Assembly (NCBI GenBank): GCA_003250475.1
Contig: QKGI01000047.1
Span: 1 to 41,130, forward strand
Direction: 5' to 3'
Source of the DNA: Bacteroidota bacterium
Lineage (GTDB): Bacteria > Bacteroidota > Bacteroidia > Bacteroidales > VadinHA17
DNA: 41,130 bases
Shown piece by piece: positions 9,143 to 17,978 of this stretch; positions within the stretch are counted from its first letter, which is position 1, and each line of letters opens with the position of its first letter. A model generated the notes under the pieces. That model saw only the letters and a program-made list of their open reading frames with translations. It did no database searches and was not told where the DNA came from. The position numbers were made by a program, and so were the translations under genes.

Positions 9143-9221
9143 CCACAGCGCCTTGCGCTGTTATGGTCTTTTTTGTTTCAGCCTGTCGCTTGAAAACAAG
9201 TTTTCAGCTCCTTTCTGAAAC

Positions 9222-9254
9222 AAAAAAGCCCTTGCACTTCGTGCCCGGGCTTTT
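9222..9254 (-). terminator. Terminator of tRNA-Met
   Basis: On the minus strand AAAAGCCC pairs with GGGCTTTT around an inner GCAC-GAA-GTGC hairpin, followed by more T and TGTTT. It begins six bases past the discriminator base of tRNA-Met. Confidence 0.8.
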
Positions 9255-9259
9255 CATTG

Positions 9260-9333
9260 TAGCGAGAGAGAGAATTGAACTCTCGACCTCATGATTATGA
9301 ATCATGCGCTCTAACCATCTGAGCTATCTCGCC
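9260..9333 (-). tRNA. tRNA-Met (anticodon CAT)
   Basis: A full cloverleaf of 74 bases. The acceptor stem is GGCGAGA/TCTCGCT (seven pairs, first G-T), the D stem GCTC/GAGC, the anticodon stem CATGA/TCATG with loop TTCATAA, the variable loop AGGTC, and the T arm GAGAG-TTCAATT-CTCTC. The discriminator is A and CCA is not encoded. The form fits an elongator methionine tRNA; a tRNA-Ile2 (lysidine-modified CAT) is less likely but cannot be excluded by eye. A broken copy of its 5' half lies 35 bases upstream, and the only good promoter lies upstream of that copy. Confidence 0.93.
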
Positions 9334-9368
9334 ATTACCATTGTATCTTAAAAAACTTCACTATTCCA

Positions 9369-9477
9369 ATGAATCATGCGCTCTAATCCCGATCCCGACA
9401 TGTCGGGATCGAGGATGCTCGTAAAACATGCAAATCACAGATTTGCTGTTTTTCGGCACCATCTGAGCTATCTCGCC
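9369..9477 (-). pseudogene. Broken 5' copy of tRNA-Met, D-loop split by a 72-bp palindromic insert
   Basis: On the minus strand the copy begins GGCGAGATAGCTCAGATGG (9459-9477), identical to the first 19 bases of the intact gene. It is then interrupted by 72 bases and resumes with TTAGAGCGCATGATTCAT down to 9369, identical to the D-loop through the anticodon. The sequence then diverges, so the 3' half is absent. It lies between the tRNA promoter and the intact tRNA. It cannot fold as a tRNA and must be a relic or an element of another kind. Confidence 0.85.
9387..9458. repeat. 72-bp REP-like insert with three consecutive hairpins
   Basis: The insert in the tRNA-Met copy. Read on the minus strand it forms AAAACA-GCAAATC / GATTTGC-A-TGTTTT (13 pairs with one bulge), then CGAG/CTCG, then the perfect 20-bp palindrome GATCCCGACATGTCGGGATC. 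No coding frame is present. The three-hairpin design suggests an RNA or cruciform structural element; no source copy is seen elsewhere in the window apart from the related palindrome core in the tRNA-Val copy. Confidence 0.75.
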
Positions 9478-9492
9478 TTCAAAACAAGGGTG

Positions 9493-9526
9493 CAAATATA
9501 AATATTTTTTCATTTTGACCGGCAAA
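9493..9526 (-). promoter_or_regulatory. Promoter for the tRNA-Met locus
   Basis: On the minus strand TTTG (9523-9526), 22 bases, then TATATTTG (9493-9500), a TAnnTTTG match. The -7 element continues TATATTTGCAC, identical to the one before tRNA-Val. It ends 16 bases before the broken tRNA copy. The 35 bases between the broken and intact copies contain no comparable element. Confidence 0.65.
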
Positions 9527-9577
9527 CTTTTTCTTTTCAGCTATTATTTTTATATTGCATGACACTCACGCTCATCC

Positions 9578-9964
9578 ATGAGAATTAAATTCGAAATTGA
9601 ATACACCCTGAACTCTCCTACACGTGTTCTCTTTGACAGGTTAAGCACTCCTGAGGGACTGGCCGAATGGTTTGCCGATAATGTAACCGTTGAAGGAGAT
9701 ATTTTTACTTTCTACTGGGACAAAGCGGAAGCAAGAGCCCGTCTTGTTTATGCAAGGGAAAACAAAGCTGTGAAATTCGAATGGCTTGACTTTGCCGATA
9801 CAGAGACAAACTTCTTCGAGTTCCGCCTTATGATTCACGAACTGACAAACGAAACAGCCCTGGTTATCACCGACCATGCAGAAGAGGATGAGATGGAAGA
9901 TGCCAGGGATCTCTGGAATACCCAGATATCCTACCTGAAAAAGGTGCTCGGTCTGACCGAGTGA
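9578..9964 (+). CDS. START-like (SRPBCC/AHSA1-type) domain protein
   Basis: A 128-residue soluble protein filling one START-like helix-grip fold. The N-terminal strand is followed by the typical TPEGLAEWFADNV segment (residues ~28-40). The middle alternates strands (FTFYWDKAEARARLVYA), and the C-terminal helix (DLWNTQISYLKKVLGL) closes the cavity. This small cytoplasmic family is common in Bacteroidota and probably binds a hydrophobic ligand or a partner protein; no catalytic residues are visible. The next gene has its own promoter 8 bases after this stop. Confidence 0.88.
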   Translation: MRIKFEIEYTLNSPTRVLFDRLSTPEGLAEWFADNVTVEGDIFTFYWDKAEARARLVYARENKAVKFEWLDFADTETNFFEFRLMIHELTNETALVITDHAEEDEMEDARDLWNTQISYLKKVLGLTE

Positions 9965-9971
9965 AAGAACG

Positions 9972-10002
9972 TTGTTTCTTTCTTGAAAATAACGTACGTT
10001 TG
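9972..10002 (+). promoter_or_regulatory. Promoter of the lptF-type operon
   Basis: TTG at 9972-9974, 20 bases, then TACGTTTG at 9995-10002, a full TAnnTTTG -7 element. The start of transcription falls near 10009, which rules out an ATG at 9983 and supports ATG 10019 for the permease. Confidence 0.75.
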
Positions 10003-10018
10003 CACCACACCCGAGACA

Positions 10019-11518
10019 ATGAAGAAAATCGATCTGTTTATGATAAGGTCGTTTATAGGACCGTTGATACTGACGTTCTTTATTGTTCTCATTATCTTTA
10101 TACTCCAGTTCCTATGGATGTATGTCGATGAGCTTGCCGGTAAAGGTCTTGAACCTAAAGTCCTTGCCGAACTGCTCTTCCAGTTCTCACTCACCTTCGT
10201 ACCTCTCTCTCTCCCGCTGGCTATCCTGCTGGCCTCGCTGATGACCTTCGGCAACCTGGGGGAGTTCCTGGAGCTCACTGCCTTAAAATCATCAGGAGTG
10301 CCCCTTCAACGCATCATGCTGCCGGTCTTTGTCTTCGCCTCCCTGCTGGCCCTGGGCTCATTCGCCTTTGCCGACTACGTGCTGCCCATCTCCACACGTA
10401 AGGCAAGAACCCTCCTCTCTGATATACGTCGTATGAGACCGGAATTCGACATACAGGAAGGAACATTCTACAACGGGATAGACGGACTAAGCATAAAGAT
10501 AACAAACAAGGATCCCGAGACAAACAGGCTGGATGGCATCTATATATACGATAACAGGGGCGGCATAGGAAACTCATCCATCATTCACGCTGACTCCGGC
10601 TATATGAGAGTGACCGGCGATGAGAGCGGGCTCATTCTGACACTGTATAACGGGCATGCCTATAAAGATATAGAAGAGAAGAACGTACCACAGGACAAGA
10701 GGAAATACCCGTTCAGGCGTGATGTGTTTACGGAACAGACAATGGTCATTGAACTGACCGGATTCGGCCTTAACCGTTCAGGAATGGATCTCTACCGTTC
10801 AAACTACGCTATGCTCAACACCTCCGAACTGACTTACTTCATCGACTCGCTCTCAGGTCGATATGCCACCAGGTCTGACACCTATTTTGAAGAGTTCAGC
10901 AAAGCGAAGGTTTTTACAGCTGCCCACTATTTCACAGGCGGGTATCATTACTACGGAGATACTACTGCAGCCAGGAAACTGGAGAACTTCAACTGCAAGG
11001 GAACCTTTGACACCCTGAATTTCATGGACAAGACGGCAACAATCAGCCGGGCCCTCTCTTTTGCCCGTGATGGCACTTCATTCATGGTTGAAAAGAGTGA
11101 GGCTTTGCTTGTGGAGGCAAAAAACCTGAAGAGATATGAGGCTGAAAGATACAAGCGTTATACCCTGCCACTGGCCTGTCTTGTCTTTTTCTTCATCGGC
11201 GCCCCTCTGGGTGCCATTATACGCAAAGGCGGGCTCGGCACGCCGGCAGTGATATCCGTACTCTTCTTCCTGTTCTATTACGTGATATCCCTCTCCGGTG
11301 AGAAGTTTGCAAAAGAATTGATAATCAGCGTTCCGATAGGAATGCTTGCTTCAACAATAATACTTCTTCCTATTGGTATCTTCCTGACTTACAAGGCCAC
11401 CACTGATGCCGCAATCATGAACGCGGAGACTTACATCATCTTTATCAAAAAGATCGGCGCCTTCTTCACCGGGATAAAACCTGAAAAGGAAAATGAAGAT
11501 TCTGGTTCTGTCGTCTAA
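10019..11518 (+). CDS. LptF/LptG-family permease (YjgP/YjgQ)
   Basis: A 499-residue inner-membrane protein of the lipopolysaccharide export ABC permease family. Three N-terminal helices (first: FIGPLILTFFIVLIIFILQF) include the conserved ALKSSGVPLQRIM coupling segment. A periplasmic beta-jellyroll-like domain follows (about residues 130-340), then three C-terminal helices (TLPLACLVFFFIGAPLGAII). With LptB it would pull LPS out of the inner membrane and pass it to LptC. The start is set at 10019 by the promoter and normal family N-terminus (MKKIDLFMIRSF). The gene overlaps the next by 26 bases; the glycosyltransferases downstream fit an envelope-glycan operon. Confidence 0.9.
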   Translation: MKKIDLFMIRSFIGPLILTFFIVLIIFILQFLWMYVDELAGKGLEPKVLAELLFQFSLTFVPLSLPLAILLASLMTFGNLGEFLELTALKSSGVPLQRIMLPVFVFASLLALGSFAFADYVLPISTRKARTLLSDIRRMRPEFDIQEGTFYNGIDGLSIKITNKDPETNRLDGIYIYDNRGGIGNSSIIHADSGYMRVTGDESGLILTLYNGHAYKDIEEKNVPQDKRKYPFRRDVFTEQTMVIELTGFGLNRSGMDLYRSNYAMLNTSELTYFIDSLSGRYATRSDTYFEEFSKAKVFTAAHYFTGGYHYYGDTTAARKLENFNCKGTFDTLNFMDKTATISRALSFARDGTSFMVEKSEALLVEAKNLKRYEAERYKRYTLPLACLVFFFIGAPLGAIIRKGGLGTPAVISVLFFLFYYVISLSGEKFAKELIISVPIGMLASTIILLPIGIFLTYKATTDAAIMNAETYIIFIKKIGAFFTGIKPEKENEDSGSVV

Positions 11519-12704
11519 ACCACCATGGCCTCCTCGTGACGGAGGTGCTGTGGCTACGCTGAGATGCATTGAAGGTCTTGCCGCCAGTGGAGCAGGAGTA
11601 TCCCTCCTCTCAATGATCACAGAGAAACACTCTCCCGGGGATGTCTCTGCTGATAACCGTGATGACGGCATACTTGAAGAATACCGGACGGTACCGGTTG
11701 ACACAGCCATCAGGCCTCTTAAGATGATTGGCAACTTAATATTCTCCCGTGAACCCTATGACCTGGCACGATTCATTTCCCCATCATATTCTCAGTCGCT
11801 TCAAGCCATGCTTTCCGGCACGAGATATGACATTGTACAATGCGAAGGTCTCCTCTTTACTCATTATGTTGATGAAATCAGAAAAGCAACTGACGCTCCG
11901 GTGATATTGAGGGCCCATAACGTTGAGCATAAAATAAGGGAAATGATGGCGGCACAGGCTCTCAACCCTTTAAGGAAAATTTACCTTAATAATCTCTCAA
12001 AAAGACTAAGCAAGACCGAGACAGAAGCTTGCAGACGTTTTGATGCAGTGGTGCCTATCAGCGAACCTGACTGCCTATGGTACAGGAACATGTGCGATGA
12101 AAAGCCGGTACTTCTCTTAGAGACAGGGATGCCGGAAGCAGAATATGTCCCCGAACAGGAGGTTGAGAACATTCGTGTCGGTTTTATAGGAGCTCTTAAC
12201 TGGCAGCCTAACATCATGGGTTTAAAGTGGTTTCTTAAACATGTATGGCCATGTGTGTCCGCCAGGATCCCCTCGGCTACTCTGCATATTGCCGGCAGGG
12301 GTGCGCGTCAGGGCGACAGGCATTGGATTCGCGGAACAAGGGTGATGTTTGAAGGCGAGGTCGATGACTCCCGGGCCTTTATGACCTCCATGAATGTTCT
12401 TATTGCACCTCTATTCGCAGGCAGCGGCCTCAGGATCAAGATACTTGAAGCAATGAGCCTCGGCCGGACAATGGTGGCAACGCCGGTGGCAGTCAGCGGA
12501 TTGCCGGTTGAAGACGGCAAAGAACTGCTTATCGCCTCCGATAGCAGCTCATTCTGTACGAAACTGACCATGGCACTTACAGACCCCGTAATGAGAGTCT
12601 CAGCCGGGCAGGCAGCAGCAAAACTTGTGAGGGAGAGATATGACAATCACCTGCATTCTGAAGCACTTATCGGTTTTTACAGGAAAATGAGCCATGGTAC
12701 CTGA
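11493..12704 (+). CDS. Glycosyltransferase, GT4/GT1-type (GT-B fold)
   Basis: A 403-residue GT-B protein. The N-terminal domain starts with MKILVLSSKPPWPPRDGGAV, including the glycine-rich loop that binds the acceptor side. The C-terminal domain has NIMGLKWFLKHVWP and the donor-binding segment APLFAGSGLRIKILEAMSLG followed by VATPVAVSGL, the position of the EX7E-type motif. It transfers a sugar from a nucleotide donor, probably to a surface polysaccharide or glycolipid; donor and acceptor are not readable. It overlaps the permease upstream by 26 bases and the GT2 downstream by 11, so translation is likely coupled. Confidence 0.9.
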   Translation: MKILVLSSKPPWPPRDGGAVATLRCIEGLAASGAGVSLLSMITEKHSPGDVSADNRDDGILEEYRTVPVDTAIRPLKMIGNLIFSREPYDLARFISPSYSQSLQAMLSGTRYDIVQCEGLLFTHYVDEIRKATDAPVILRAHNVEHKIREMMAAQALNPLRKIYLNNLSKRLSKTETEACRRFDAVVPISEPDCLWYRNMCDEKPVLLLETGMPEAEYVPEQEVENIRVGFIGALNWQPNIMGLKWFLKHVWPCVSARIPSATLHIAGRGARQGDRHWIRGTRVMFEGEVDDSRAFMTSMNVLIAPLFAGSGLRIKILEAMSLGRTMVATPVAVSGLPVEDGKELLIASDSSSFCTKLTMALTDPVMRVSAGQAAAKLVRERYDNHLHSEALIGFYRKMSHGT

Positions 12705-13866
12705 AACAATAATGGCCATATCATTATTTCTCCTTGTCTGGACATATATTATCTATCCTGTCACAGTGATATTCAGTGCATCTATTTACAGGAACCGAAA
12801 AGGGAAGGTCAGGGAGAAACGACATGCACCTGACCTGCCTTTTGTTTCCGTGCTGATGTCTCTTTATAATGAGGAAAAGGTGACAGCAAACAAGGTTCGA
12901 AGCCTGCTGAAAACCGACTATCCTGCTGACCTCATTGAATTTATCCTCGGCTCCGACGGTTCTACTGATGACACAGGGATGATTCTCAAAGATATGGCTG
13001 CTACTGACAGCCGGATCAGGATGATCCACGTTCCACAGAGAAGAGGCAAACCAGCAATGCTGAACGATCTCGCAGCCTTAGCCCTGGGAGATGTTCTGAT
13101 TATTACCGATGCCAATGTGATGTTTTCCCCGGACACTGTCAGATATCTTGCTGAGCGGTTTGAAGAATCCTCAATCGGGTTGTGCGATGCCACTGTTGTA
13201 CCGGTAACACAGGGAGAGGCAGGCATTGAGAGGCAGGAGAACCTTTACGGACGTTTTGAGACCTTCCTTAAGCGGGCAGAGGGAGAACTCTGGGGGGCCA
13301 TGCCTGGACCCTACGGTGGTTGCTATGCTGTCAGACATGGACTTTTTCCGCTGCTTCCTGAAAATACGCTCGTTGACGATCTGTTTGTAGGTCTGACAGT
13401 GCTTGGGAAGAAGTACAGGTCGGTGAATATACCTGAGGCAACGGTGATGGAAGACACCCAGCCGGATATGAGGGGGCAGTTCCGCAGGAGGGTGAGAATA
13501 GCCGCCGGCTCATTCCAGAATCTCTTCCGCTTCGGTCCCTTCCCTTCAGAAAGGATATCAGTCTCCCTTGCATTCGTTTCCCATAAGATACTGAGGTGGT
13601 TAACCCCATTGTTCCTCGTGCTTTTTTTCATGACAACGGTCATTCTTTCAGGCCGTTCCGATTTCTACCTTTGTTTGACAGCAGTTCAGCTGATTTTCAT
13701 AATTTTGTCGGCGCTGGATCTGGTGCTTGACAGGTACGGCAGGAAGATAAAATATCAGAGGTACATAACCCAGTTCCTGTTGATGAATGTAGCACTGACG
13801 GCGGGATTTGTGAAAGCACTAAGAGGGGTTAAATCAGGGTTATGGGAGCCTACCAAACGAATTTAG
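12694..13866 (+). CDS. Membrane glycosyltransferase family 2
   Basis: A 390-residue GT2 enzyme of the processive or cellulose-synthase-like type. A single N-terminal helix ([19 protein letters not shown]) precedes the GT-A domain. Motifs are [23 protein letters not shown], the DxD-like [12 protein letters not shown], the acceptor region [15 protein letters not shown], and [15 protein letters not shown], the counterpart of the QxxRW motif (tryptophan replaced). Three C-terminal helices follow. It probably builds or extends a surface glycan at the inner membrane. It ends one base before ribBA begins. Confidence 0.9.
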   Translation: MVPETIMAISLFLLVWTYIIYPVTVIFSASIYRNRKGKVREKRHAPDLPFVSVLMSLYNEEKVTANKVRSLLKTDYPADLIEFILGSDGSTDDTGMILKDMAATDSRIRMIHVPQRRGKPAMLNDLAALALGDVLIITDANVMFSPDTVRYLAERFEESSIGLCDATVVPVTQGEAGIERQENLYGRFETFLKRAEGELWGAMPGPYGGCYAVRHGLFPLLPENTLVDDLFVGLTVLGKKYRSVNIPEATVMEDTQPDMRGQFRRRVRIAAGSFQNLFRFGPFPSERISVSLAFVSHKILRWLTPLFLVLFFMTTVILSGRSDFYLCLTAVQLIFIILSALDLVLDRYGRKIKYQRYITQFLLMNVALTAGFVKALRGVKSGLWEPTKRI

Positions 13867-13867
13867 A

Positions 13868-15112
13868 ATGACACAGGATACTAATCTGAATACCATTAAC
13901 GAAGCCATCGAGGAGATCAGAGAGGGCAGGATTGTCATCGTTGTTGATGACGAAGACAGGGAGAACGAGGGCGACTTCATCTGTGCGGCCGAGCTGGTCA
14001 CACCGGAGATAGTCAACTTCATGGCCACACACGGCAGGGGCCTGATTTGCGTGCCGCTCCCCGAAGAGCGTTGTGAGGATCTGGAGCTCGACATGATGGT
14101 AGGTCACAACACCTCCCTGCACGAGACCCAGTTCACCGTCTCGGTTGACCTCCTCAGTCCAGAAACTACGACGGGCATCTCGGCAAAAGACAGGGCGCTG
14201 ACAATAAAAGCACTTGTTGATCCGGCAACGAAGCCGGCACAGCTGGGAAGACCGGGACACATCTTCCCGCTCAAATCGCGGTCCAAAGGCGTATTGCGCC
14301 GTGCCGGGCATACAGAGGCTGCCGTAGACCTCACCCACATGGCAGGGCTAAGACCCGGTGGCGTACTGGTTGAGATAATGAACGAGGATGGCACAATGGC
14401 CCGTCTTCCTGACCTGCTCGTCCTCTCGAAAAAATTCGGCATTAAAATTATCTCAATAAAAGACCTCATCCGTTATCGTCTTGGTATTGAATCAATAGTT
14501 GAGATAGGTGAACAGGTTAAACTACCGACAGAGTATGGCGACTTTGACTTTATTCCTTTCAGGCAGGTGAGCAACGGGCTGGAGCATGCTGCTCTGGTGA
14601 AAGGTACCTGGACAAAAGACGAAGCCGTACTTGTCAGGGTTCATTCATCATGCTTCACCGGTGATATCTTCGCTTCAAAAAGATGCGACTGCGGACCGCA
14701 ACTGCACAAAGCCATGCAAATGGTTGAGGAAGCCGGTAAAGGAGCCATCATCTACCTTAACCAGGAAGGCAGGGGCATAGGCCTGATAAACAAGATACGC
14801 ACATACAAGCTCCAGGAGCAGGGACGTGACACCGTGGAAGCAAACATCGAGCTTGGTTTTCAGGAAGATGAACGCGACTATGGCATAGGAGCAAATATCA
14901 TGAGGGGAGTCGGGCTGGGCAAGGTGAAGCTTATCTCCAATAACCCTGTCAAGAGGGCCGGACTGGAAGGATACGGGATCACGATTGTGGAGACAGTTCC
15001 GCTGGTCATACCGCCAAATCCTTTCAATTCCTTTTACCTCGAGACCAAGGCAACCAAGATGGGTCATACCCTGTCATGTTATAAAACGCCCACAAAAGGC
15101 GAGGATGACTGA
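13868..15112 (+). CDS. ribBA: Bifunctional 3,4-dihydroxy-2-butanone 4-phosphate synthase / GTP cyclohydrolase II
   Basis: A 414-residue two-domain enzyme of riboflavin synthesis. Residues 1-205 are the RibB domain, which makes the four-carbon unit from ribulose 5-phosphate ([14 protein letters not shown] metal and acid loop, [23 protein letters not shown]). Residues ~206-405 are the RibA domain, opening GTP, with the zinc cysteines in [17 protein letters not shown] and the NQEGRGIGL phosphate loop. Both active sites look intact and the length is normal. The rest of the rib pathway is not here. Its last 8 bases overlap fmt. Confidence 0.97.
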   Translation: MTQDTNLNTINEAIEEIREGRIVIVVDDEDRENEGDFICAAELVTPEIVNFMATHGRGLICVPLPEERCEDLELDMMVGHNTSLHETQFTVSVDLLSPETTTGISAKDRALTIKALVDPATKPAQLGRPGHIFPLKSRSKGVLRRAGHTEAAVDLTHMAGLRPGGVLVEIMNEDGTMARLPDLLVLSKKFGIKIISIKDLIRYRLGIESIVEIGEQVKLPTEYGDFDFIPFRQVSNGLEHAALVKGTWTKDEAVLVRVHSSCFTGDIFASKRCDCGPQLHKAMQMVEEAGKGAIIYLNQEGRGIGLINKIRTYKLQEQGRDTVEANIELGFQEDERDYGIGANIMRGVGLGKVKLISNNPVKRAGLEGYGITIVETVPLVIPPNPFNSFYLETKATKMGHTLSCYKTPTKGEDD

Positions 15113-16061
15113 GAACCTGCCACGCATAGTGTTTATGGGAACACCCGCTTTTGCAGTGGCCAGCCTGGATGCCCTGCACAAGGCAGGCTTTCCGGTGGTT
15201 GGTGTCGTTACTTCTCCCGACAAACCGGCAGGAAGGGGTCGTAAGTTATCTGTCAGCCCGGTAAAGGAATATGCACTCGGGCATAACCTTAAGATCTTTC
15301 AACCTGAGAAGCTGCGCGATGCTGATTTCATAAACGATCTCAGACACCTGAATGCCGATATCTTCGTAGTGGTGGCTTTCCGCATGCTTCCTGAAGAGGT
15401 ATGGAGGATTCCTCCTCTCGGCACGTTTAATCTCCATGCCTCCCTCCTGCCACAGTACCGTGGAGCAGCCCCAATAAATCATGCCGTAATGAACGGTGAG
15501 ACAAAAACCGGAGTCACTACTTTTCTTATTGACAAGGAGATAGATACCGGCAACATACTTCTCGCCCGTGAAACTGCTATCGGACCCGAGGAAGATGCAG
15601 GCAGCCTGCATGACCGTCTGATGGTTATGGGCGCGACCCTGGTCATTGAGACTGCAGCGGGACTCTTTGAAAGACGGCTCAAACCGCTTCCCCAGGCAAT
15701 GCCACGGGGTCAGGAGCTTAAACAGGCTCCGAAGATTTTTCCACCCGACCTGATAATCAACTGGAGAGACCCCGCCTTCAGGATACATGATAAAATCAGG
15801 GGGCTTTCACCCTATCCGGGAGCTGTGACAACCCTCCATTCTGAAGATAGACTCATGAGAATCAAGATCTTCGCGAGCAGAGTCATGGATAATGTGACAA
15901 CTATACCCGGGACAATCATCCTGAATGACAAATCTAGGTTTATCATCTCATGTTCTGTTGGTGCCCTGGAAGTCACATCGGTACAGCCGGAAGGCCGTAA
16001 ACGGATGACCGGCGCAGAGTTTCTCAGGGGATTTGACCCGGCCGGATGGGAACTGGTCTGA
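15105..16061 (+). CDS. fmt: Methionyl-tRNA formyltransferase
   Basis: A 318-residue enzyme, the usual length, that formylates initiator Met-tRNA with 10-formyl-THF. The N-terminal Rossmann domain starts [18 protein letters not shown]. The catalytic region has [20 protein letters not shown] with the conserved Asn, His and SLLPxYRGA loop; the C-terminal OB domain begins around residue 210. ATG 15105 overlaps the ribBA stop (ATGACTGA) and gives the family's normal N-terminus; an upstream in-frame ATG at 14985 would only add residues translated out of ribBA and is rejected. Confidence 0.96.
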   Translation: MTENLPRIVFMGTPAFAVASLDALHKAGFPVVGVVTSPDKPAGRGRKLSVSPVKEYALGHNLKIFQPEKLRDADFINDLRHLNADIFVVVAFRMLPEEVWRIPPLGTFNLHASLLPQYRGAAPINHAVMNGETKTGVTTFLIDKEIDTGNILLARETAIGPEEDAGSLHDRLMVMGATLVIETAAGLFERRLKPLPQAMPRGQELKQAPKIFPPDLIINWRDPAFRIHDKIRGLSPYPGAVTTLHSEDRLMRIKIFASRVMDNVTTIPGTIILNDKSRFIISCSVGALEVTSVQPEGRKRMTGAEFLRGFDPAGWELV

Positions 16062-16071
16062 CCGGATACGG

Positions 16072-17157
16072 TTATCTTAGCCTGAGCTTCTGCCCGACGG
16101 CACACTCCGAACCCTCCTCCATAAGGTTCATCTTATAAAGCGACGAGAGCCTGATAGCATACTTTTGTGAGATGCTGTGCATGGTCTCACCCGTACTTAC
16201 AACATGTATTGCAAAACCCTGTGCTGCTTTTGTCCTCTTAAGCTGAATGTAGATTACCTGTCCGGGCTTCAGGGCAGTACCCGGGGGAAGGTCATTGTAA
16301 CGGCTTATTTCCCATGCGAGAATCTGGTATTTCTCTGCAAGCGACTCGCCTGTGTCACCCTCCTCAACAACGACGTATTTGACACCGTTGTTCTCCTGGA
16401 TTGTCCTTCGGGTATTGAGACTGATAACCTTAATAGGCTCTTCTGCTTCCGCCGGAGGAGTGATCACTGGTGACGACTGCTGATGAGCAGTATCCGTCAA
16501 ACCCGTGACCTCATTGTTTCCAGAAGGAGGTGCATTGACCGGAGCTTTCGCATCAGTGTTTTTTCCGGTTGCCACAGGCATCTTCCCCGCTGAATCGGCA
16601 ATTCCTTTCATGCCAGTGTCATACGCATGCAATCCATACTCTTCTATCTTTCTTATCAGTAGCTCCGGGTATTTGGGGTCTGTGGCATACCCGGCTTTTT
16701 TCAGCCCGTGTGCCCAGCCTTTGTAGTCGGTACTGCTCAGCCTGAAGAGATCCCTGTAACGGGAACCGTTCACCAGGAAGTCAGAATGATCCCTGTATGA
16801 ATCCTCAGCCGACTTATATGCCCTGAAGCATTCTCCCCTTCGATTGTCATCATGGTAGATCCTCCTTCCCCTCCAGTCGTTATGACATTTTATCCCGAAA
16901 TGGTTATTGCCCTTTGTAGCCAGTGTGCTCCGCCCGTAGTTCGACTCAAGCATGCCCTGTGCAAGAGTAATGCTTGCAGGTATCCCTGTCCTCTTCATCT
17001 CACTAACAGCCAGAGAGCTGTACCTGTTCAGGTAATCGATCGCATAGGAGGGCGTTGGACCCGATGGTGCAACGGTTCGTGCCGCCCTGCGTGTTGAACT
17101 GCAGGAATAAAGCAACAAAATCAGCAGAAGGAATGTATAACGGGTGAGATTTCTCAT
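16072..17157 (-). CDS. Glucosaminidase (GH73) lipoprotein with two LysM domains
   Basis: A 361-residue predicted lipoprotein with lipobox LLYSC, lipid Cys at 19. Residues ~40-175 form a GH73 peptidoglycan N-acetylglucosaminidase domain with the catalytic acid in AQGMLESNYGRS (Glu71) and the typical NNHFGIKC segment. A low-complexity linker (~180-255) follows. Two LysM domains occupy about 258-306 (VVVEEGDTGESLAEKYQI) and 313-361 (HVVSTGETMHSISQKYAI). It likely cuts or remodels peptidoglycan while held at the membrane, possibly in division. It is convergent with fmt, 10 bases apart, and has a promoter 15 bases upstream. Confidence 0.93.
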   Translation of the reverse strand: MRNLTRYTFLLLILLLYSCSSTRRAARTVAPSGPTPSYAIDYLNRYSSLAVSEMKRTGIPASITLAQGMLESNYGRSTLATKGNNHFGIKCHNDWRGRRIYHDDNRRGECFRAYKSAEDSYRDHSDFLVNGSRYRDLFRLSSTDYKGWAHGLKKAGYATDPKYPELLIRKIEEYGLHAYDTGMKGIADSAGKMPVATGKNTDAKAPVNAPPSGNNEVTGLTDTAHQQSSPVITPPAEAEEPIKVISLNTRRTIQENNGVKYVVVEEGDTGESLAEKYQILAWEISRYNDLPPGTALKPGQVIYIQLKRTKAAQGFAIHVVSTGETMHSISQKYAIRLSSLYKMNLMEEGSECAVGQKLRLR

Positions 17158-17171
17158 CAGAAGAGTTTTGA

Positions 17172-17204
17172 CAAAAATATAAAAATGTCTGTAGCCTCTG
17201 CAAA
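17172..17204 (-). promoter_or_regulatory. Promoter of the LysM glucosaminidase gene
   Basis: On the minus strand TTTG (17201-17204), 21 bases, then TATTTTTG (17172-17179), matching TAnnTTTG. The -7 element lies 15 bases before the ATG. Confidence 0.65.
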
Positions 17205-17407
17205 TCCTAACGCCACAGTAAAAATATTATTACTTTTATTGCGCTATAAGTCACTGTTATTGCATATGAAACAGATATGTTTCCCGGAATATGACCTGGC
17301 TCATAAACAGAGAGGAGCGAATCTTGATTTAGTTAGGGTTAATAACGGTGACGCTTTACCCTTTGCAGGGACGAGCTTTCAAACCAAGGCAAATAAATCT
17401 CATTACT

Positions 17408-17893
17408 ATGAAGAAGAGAGAACTTAGTATCTCTTACCTGGAATATAAGGGAACAGATGAGCTTTCTGAAGCTGACAGGCATCTGGTAGAAGAGGCAAAG
17501 ACTGCAGCCGCCGGCGCCTATGCGCCCTACTCGCATTTCATGGTAGGCGCTGCCATTGAGCTTGATGAGGGCACAGTAGTCAGGGGAGCCAATGTCGAGA
17601 ACGCCGCTTTCCCGTCAGGGAGCTGCGCTGAGAAGACTGCCCTGTCATATACGGTAGCGAACTTCAGTGATAAAAAAGCCAAGGCAATTGCCATCGTCGC
17701 TTTTTCTGAAGGGGAACTGACAGATGATCCGGTACCCCCATGCGGTAACTGCCGTCAGATGCTTATTGAGGAGGAACAGAGGCTGGGTAGCCCGATAAGA
17801 GTTATTCTTGCAGGTAAAACAGATGTTATTATCCTTGACAACTGCCAGTCGCTCATGCCTCTCAGCTTCACCCGCACCAACCTCCGGAAATAA
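17408..17893 (+). CDS. cdd: Cytidine deaminase
   Basis: A 161-residue zinc enzyme that turns cytidine or deoxycytidine into uridine or deoxyuridine in pyrimidine salvage. The zinc-binding and catalytic motif appears as GSCAEKTAL (Cys and proton-shuttle Glu) and the second zinc site as PPCGNCRQM, with AYAPYSHFMVGAA before them. The first ligand is Cys (C-A-E), as in the homotetrameric form. Start ATG 17408 (MKKRELSISYLEYKG) is used; an in-frame ATG at 17348 adds a poor N-terminal tail. It stands alone, convergent with rprY. Confidence 0.95.
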   Translation: MKKRELSISYLEYKGTDELSEADRHLVEEAKTAAAGAYAPYSHFMVGAAIELDEGTVVRGANVENAAFPSGSCAEKTALSYTVANFSDKKAKAIAIVAFSEGELTDDPVPPCGNCRQMLIEEEQRLGSPIRVILAGKTDVIILDNCQSLMPLSFTRTNLRK

Positions 17894-17978
17894 GAGTTAC
17901 AGGTACACAATCCCGGTGCCTTTAGCCCTGCAACAGTACTTCCTGCCCTGCACTCCTGAGTCATAGACTGCAAGAGGT

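Larger units (their letters stand above)
8807..9259. other. 450-base non-coding, hairpin-rich region downstream of tRNA-Met
   Basis: No credible coding frame is present; the 70-codon minus-strand frame has no family features and overlaps repeats. The stretch contains a 63-bp direct repeat in two copies, a CAGCGC/GCGCTG hairpin near 9145, an inverted pair CTTTTTTGTTTCAG (9169-9182) and CTGAAACAAAAAAG (9215-9228) enclosing another small hairpin, and the tRNA-Met terminator. An outer inverted repeat TACAATGAAAAGCCC (9130-9144) / GGGCTTTTCATTGTA (9247-9261) brackets the distal half and ends exactly at the tRNA 3' end. Confidence 0.7.

Noticed and set aside
9360-9480. Second functional tRNA-Met
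   Set aside because: The D-loop is split by 72 bases and the 3' half of the tRNA is missing.
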